From: Salinisphaera sp040361255
GTDB taxonomy: Bacteria > Pseudomonadota > Gammaproteobacteria > Nevskiales > Salinisphaeraceae
DNA: 64,000 nucleotides
Assembly (NCBI RefSeq): GCF_040361255.1
Contig: NZ_APNG01000007.1
Coordinates: forward strand, 62,001 to 126,000
Reading direction: 5' to 3'
Below the pieces are notes generated by a model. That model was not told the origin of the DNA and did no database searches. It worked only from the letters and a program-made list of their open reading frames with translations. Numbering within the stretch: position 1 is the first letter of the stretch; every line of letters begins with the position of its first letter. The position numbers and the translations under genes are program-made. Positions 60,794-64,000 of the stretch are shown piece by piece.

Positions 60794-61825
60794 CTAGCCG
60801 GTCTTATGCGCGACGGGCGCGATAACAAAGGCCTGGCCGAATGTCGGGACGATAAAACGGTCTGTGTTCAGCCCGGCCGCATCGCGGGCGCGCGCCAGTG
60901 CTCGCGCCGGCTCTGCCTGGCCCTCGTCGGTCAGTTTGAAGGTGGCAAAGTGAATACCGACGCTCTGCTGCGCGCTCAGCTGCTGATGGGCATCGACGGC
61001 GTCGGCCGGGTTCATGTGTTGTGGGGCCATGAACCAGCGCGGTTCGTAGGCGCCGATTGGCAACAGGGCGACGCGCGGTGCACCCAGGCGTTCACGAATG
61101 GTGCCGAAATGCGGCCCCATGCCGGTATCGCCGGCGAAATAGACGGCGCCGGCTGGCGTATCGAACCAGAAACCTGCCCACAAGCTCCGGTTGCGATCGA
61201 GCAGGCCGCGCCGTGACCAGTGTTGGGCCGGCGTGATGGTCAGGCGCAGCCGATCGTTCAATTCGACATCCTGCCACCAGTCGCCGCAGGTAATCCGTTG
61301 CGCGCCGAAACGCGCGAGATAGCCATCCACACCCAGCGGCACGACGAAATGCGGATCAAAACGCGCGACCAGCCGAGCCACTGACGCGCGGTCGAGATGA
61401 TCGTAATGGGCGTGACTGATGGCCACGATATCGATGGGCGGCAGATCGTCGAACGCAACGCCCGGTGGGTGATAGCGGCGCGGACCAGCCCAGGACAGCG
61501 GGCTGGCCCGCTCGGAAAAGATCGGGTCCGTGAGCAGGTTCAGGCCGCCCGCCTGGATAAGTACGGTGGCGTGGTTAATCCAGGTAACGCGCAGGCCCTT
61601 CTCGACCCGCTGCGGCGGTGCGGGCGGCGGCACGAATTGTTCGATCCGTTGCCAGGGGTGGTTTTCGCGATTGCGCCACCAGCGCAACAGATCGCCCGCG
61701 CTGTGGGTGATCGGGCGTGCATTGTGAAAACGCCGGCTGTCGAAATGATCACTCACCCGGCCGCGATAGCCGCCCGCGATTCGGTCGACCACTCGATTGG
61801 TTAACGTAAGAAGCGGCTGTTTCAT
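60794..61825 (-). CDS. MBL-fold metallo-hydrolase (NAPE-PLD/UlaG-like)
   Basis: A 343-residue metallo-beta-lactamase-fold protein. The metal site is SHAHYDHLDRASV, with ITPAQHWSRRG, YFAGDTGMGPHF and a final IHFATFKLTDE. This pattern and the leader HPWQRIEQFVPP belong to the group that includes N-acylphosphatidylethanolamine phospholipase D and bacterial outer-membrane-lipid-associated homologues. A phospholipase D role is possible; the substrate is unproven. Convergent with the EAL gene, with a small CCGGCT/AGCCGG hairpin in the gap. Confidence 0.85.
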   Translation of the reverse strand: MKQPLLTLTNRVVDRIAGGYRGRVSDHFDSRRFHNARPITHSAGDLLRWWRNRENHPWQRIEQFVPPPAPPQRVEKGLRVTWINHATVLIQAGGLNLLTDPIFSERASPLSWAGPRRYHPPGVAFDDLPPIDIVAISHAHYDHLDRASVARLVARFDPHFVVPLGVDGYLARFGAQRITCGDWWQDVELNDRLRLTITPAQHWSRRGLLDRNRSLWAGFWFDTPAGAVYFAGDTGMGPHFGTIRERLGAPRVALLPIGAYEPRWFMAPQHMNPADAVDAHQQLSAQQSVGIHFATFKLTDEGQAEPARALARARDAAGLNTDRFIVPTFGQAFVIAPVAHKTG

Positions 61826-61845
61826 GGCATGCCCCGTAGTGAAAA

Positions 61846-62715
61846 CTAGGCGCGTTGCCGACGCGTGACGACCACGATCAGTGCGGCACAGATCACCGAC
61901 GCCGCCCCGAGCGCGCTCAACAAATCGGGCGTTTCCTGCCAGAAGATCCAGCCGATCAGGGCCGCGAACAACACGGTCGTATAGATCAAGGCGCCGATAT
62001 GGGCCGCGGGCGCCAGGCTATAGGCCCGCGTAAGCAGCAGTTGGCCGGCCGTGGCAATACTGCCGGCGCCGAACAGGGCCAGCCATTGGCCTGGCGTGGG
62101 TGTCTGCCATGCCGCGATGGCCGGCAACGCCGAAACCAGCGTACCGAGCACGCTGAAATACATCACGATACGTACCGTCGGCTCGGTATCCGACATGCGC
62201 CGGATCGCGGCCATGGATGTGGCCGCGAGAATGCCGGCCGCCAGGCCCGCGAGCCCGGCCGGCCCCTGCCAGCCCAGGCCGGGCTTGAGGATGAGCAGCA
62301 CCCCGATAAAGCCGATCAGCACGGCCGGGAAGATACGTGTGGCGGGACGCTCGCCCAGCCACAGCCAGGCAATGAACGGTAGAAACGGCGGCTGGCTGTA
62401 ATTGAGCAACACCGCGCTGGCCAACGGCATCTGCGACAGGGCATAGAAAAAGCAATACATCGCGCCGAGCCCGGTGGCCGCGCGCAGCAGGTGCATGCCC
62501 GGGCGCGCGGTACGCATCGACACCGCGCTCGGCCCACGCCGCGCCAGCCAGGGCAATAACACGACCAGGGCGAACAGGTTGCGAAAGAACACCACCACGG
62601 GATTGGGCAGCTCGCCGCCGACGAGCTTTACACAGGCGCTGACCACGGCAAACGCGCCCGCGCCGGCGACGGCCAGGAGTGCACCGCGGCGCAGATCGGT
62701 GGCGGCGGTGGTCAT
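61846..62715 (-). CDS. EamA/DMT-family transporter
   Basis: A 289-residue inner-membrane protein with ten predicted helices in two EamA repeats (first from LLAVAGAGAFAVVSACVKLV, second from GLAGLAAGILAATSMAAIRRM). The PNPVVVFFRNLFALVVLLPWL segment is typical of the drug/metabolite transporter superfamily. Substrate unknown; relatives export amino acids or metabolites. In line with the downstream MBL gene (20-base gap) and could be co-transcribed. Confidence 0.88.
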   Translation of the reverse strand: MTTAATDLRRGALLAVAGAGAFAVVSACVKLVGGELPNPVVVFFRNLFALVVLLPWLARRGPSAVSMRTARPGMHLLRAATGLGAMYCFFYALSQMPLASAVLLNYSQPPFLPFIAWLWLGERPATRIFPAVLIGFIGVLLILKPGLGWQGPAGLAGLAAGILAATSMAAIRRMSDTEPTVRIVMYFSVLGTLVSALPAIAAWQTPTPGQWLALFGAGSIATAGQLLLTRAYSLAPAAHIGALIYTTVLFAALIGWIFWQETPDLLSALGAASVICAALIVVVTRRQRA

Positions 62716-62777
62716 GGCAATGGCGCTACGCGCCAGGGCTGCGTGCGTTTGCGCACGGGCCTCGCATCGGCCACGCG

Positions 62778-63593
62778 CTAGCGGCTGTCGTTGACGGGGG
62801 TATCGGTAGCATTGCCCCAGTCAGACCAGGCTCCGGGGTAGCCACGGACCTTGTCGAAGCCGAGGTATTTGAGCACCAGATAGGTATAGGACGAGCGCAT
62901 ATGGCTCTGGCAATAATTGACGATATCGCGCTCGCTTTCGATATCGTGATCGGCGATGAGCTGTAGCAGTTCGCTACGTGGGCGCAGCCGCCCGTCATCG
63001 CCCTTGAGCAGGTTCCAGTCGAGATTGATTGCGCCCGGGATATGACCGCCGCGCGCGCTTCGCACATCCGCCCCGGCGTATTCTGCGGCGCTGCGCACGT
63101 CGAGAAACGCCACGTCGTCGTCATCCAGATGCGACATGATCCATTCGCGATCGGCAATACGATCAGCCTGGCGCTCGACGGCGAATGAACTCGCGCCCGC
63201 CTGGGGTGGGCCGGCATCGAGCGCCAGGCCGGCCTGGTGCCAGGCGGCCAGGCCACCATCGAGCAGCGAGATCGCGCCATGGCCCATGGCATCCAGCGTA
63301 TAGAGCAGGCGTGCGGCCTGGGCATCGCCGGCCCGATCGTAGGCCACGATATGGGCGTCGTTACGCAGGCCGGCGTCGGAAAAGACCTCGGCCAGGCGTT
63401 CGCTGTCCGGCAACAGGCCGGCGACTGGCGGCGCGCTGGCGATGAAGTCGCTCGCCGCGATCTGTAGCGCGCCCGGGATATGCGCCTGGGCATAATCGCG
63501 GGCGCTGTCGACCGCCACAATCTGGATGTCCGGTTCGTCGATGACCGCACGCAGGTCCTCGGCATCGACGAACAACGGCAGTTTGGCGGTCAT
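62778..63593 (-). CDS. rhdA: Thiosulfate sulfurtransferase, tandem rhodanese (RhdA type)
   Basis: A 271-residue protein with two rhodanese domains. The catalytic Cys lies in the C-terminal domain loop NYCQSHMRSSYTYLVLKYLG, close to the CQTHHR loop of Azotobacter RhdA, rather than the CGSGVTA loop of 3-mercaptopyruvate sulfurtransferases. The CRRGHIPGAINLDW-like GGHIPGAINLDW segment and the inactive N-terminal domain (HIPGALQIAASDF) are also typical. RhdA-type enzymes transfer sulfane sulfur and are linked to thiol redox balance. Confidence 0.9.
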   Translation of the reverse strand: MTAKLPLFVDAEDLRAVIDEPDIQIVAVDSARDYAQAHIPGALQIAASDFIASAPPVAGLLPDSERLAEVFSDAGLRNDAHIVAYDRAGDAQAARLLYTLDAMGHGAISLLDGGLAAWHQAGLALDAGPPQAGASSFAVERQADRIADREWIMSHLDDDDVAFLDVRSAAEYAGADVRSARGGHIPGAINLDWNLLKGDDGRLRPRSELLQLIADHDIESERDIVNYCQSHMRSSYTYLVLKYLGFDKVRGYPGAWSDWGNATDTPVNDSR

Positions 63594-63626
63594 GCAATCT
63601 CCTCGAAGCGGCTGACAGGCGTGCGA

Positions 63627-64000
63627 CTAGACGCTTTCGCCGGCCAGATACAACCAGGTGCTGACCACGGTATCCGGGTTCAGCGACATGCTTTCGATCT
63701 GCTGTTCGAGTAGCCATTTGGCCAGATCCGGATAATCGGACGGGCCCTGGCCACAGATGCCGACGTATTTGTTGTTGCGCTTGCAGGCCGCGATCGCTTT
63801 TTCCAGCATCACCTTGACCGCTGGGTCGCGTTCGTCGAACAAATGCGAGATCAGTCCCGAGTCGCGATCCAGGCCCAGCGACAGCTGGGTCATGTCGTTG
63901 GAGCCGATCGAGAAGCCGTCGAAATACTCGAGGAACTGATCGGCCAGAATCGCGTTCGAGGGCAGCTCGCACATCATGATGATCTTGAGCTCGTCTTCGC
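63627..64000 (-). CDS. ppsA: Phosphoenolpyruvate synthase, C-terminal fragment (runs off the window)
   Basis: The minus-strand frame is open to the right edge and ends at 63627. The visible 124 residues include EDELKIIMMCELPSNAILADQF, FDGFSIGSNDMTQLSLGLDRDSG, NNKYVGICGQGPSDYPDLAKWL and SLNPDTVVSTWLYLAGESV, the PEP/pyruvate-binding TIM-barrel end of PpsA. PpsA makes PEP from pyruvate, ATP and water for gluconeogenesis. The rest lies beyond the window. Confidence 0.95.
   Translation of the reverse strand, partial: EDELKIIMMCELPSNAILADQFLEYFDGFSIGSNDMTQLSLGLDRDSGLISHLFDERDPAVKVMLEKAIAACKRNNKYVGICGQGPSDYPDLAKWLLEQQIESMSLNPDTVVSTWLYLAGESV

Overview
The window is about 64 kb of high-GC (roughly 63-65% by eye), gene-dense bacterial chromosome. 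Gene order and protein types point to a gammaproteobacterium. The runs tsaE-amidase-mutL-miaA-hfq-hflX-hflK-hflC-DUF2065-hisZ-purA, tRNA-Leu-rnr-rlmB-rpsF-rpsR-rplI-dnaB-alr-radA and ccsA-like-ffh-rpsP-rimM-trmD-rplS are classic gammaproteobacterial backbones. Acid-rich tails on ribosomal proteins and the general codon use fit a salt-adapted, Salinisphaera-like lineage, but that genus is my inference. No phage, plasmid, transposase gene or CRISPR array was seen.

Layout. 1-9.7 kb: the end of an nnrD-like gene, tsaE, a septal amidase, then a non-canonical insert (TSUP permease, FAD oxidoreductase, catalase with its own Fur/PerR-type regulator and a perfect 9-bp palindromic operator), then mutL, miaA and hfq. 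9.7-24.5 kb: hflX, the hflKC protease modulators, hisZ, purA, tRNA-Leu(CAG), rnr, an OmpA-type lipoprotein, rlmB, the rpsF-rpsR-rplI ribosomal operon, dnaB and alr. 24.5-36.4 kb: a repeat-filled gap, an alpha/beta hydrolase, radA, a CorC/HlyC-type membrane protein, a CcsA-like protein, ffh, the rpsP-rimM-trmD-rplS operon, a second repeat-filled gap, a probable catalytically dead NlpC/P60 lipoprotein and trxB. 36.6-46.9 kb: sppA, a glutathionyl-hydroquinone reductase, a two-component c-di-GMP system in which BOTH genes are frameshifted, a GDPD phosphodiesterase, metC and an outer-membrane barrel. 47-54 kb: nadC, an ergothioneine cluster (egtBC divergent from egtD), a third repeat, argD-argF and sodB. 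54.3-64 kb: a lone hydantoinase-B homologue, grxD, an isocitrate dehydrogenase carrying a C-terminal CBS pair, a MoCF-type protein, an EAL phosphodiesterase, an MBL-fold hydrolase, an EamA transporter, a RhdA-type rhodanese and the end of ppsA.

Functional themes. Oxidative-stress and thiol functions are concentrated here: catalase plus regulator, Fe/Mn SOD, thioredoxin reductase, monothiol glutaredoxin, glutathionyl-hydroquinone reductase, ergothioneine synthesis and rhodanese. Cyclic-di-GMP turnover is represented by one apparently intact EAL enzyme and one decayed HD-GYP system.

Most unusual items. (1) A non-coding composite repeat of about 420 bp, built from 9-bp and 10-bp micro-repeats, which fills all three of the window's long convergent intergenic gaps. 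(2) An isocitrate dehydrogenase of exactly E. coli length (416 residues, Ser113 retained) followed in the same frame by a basic helical linker and two CBS domains. (3) Adjacent hybrid histidine kinase and response-regulator/HD-GYP genes, each broken by an independent small deletion. (4) An NlpC/P60 protein in which the catalytic Cys and His are replaced.
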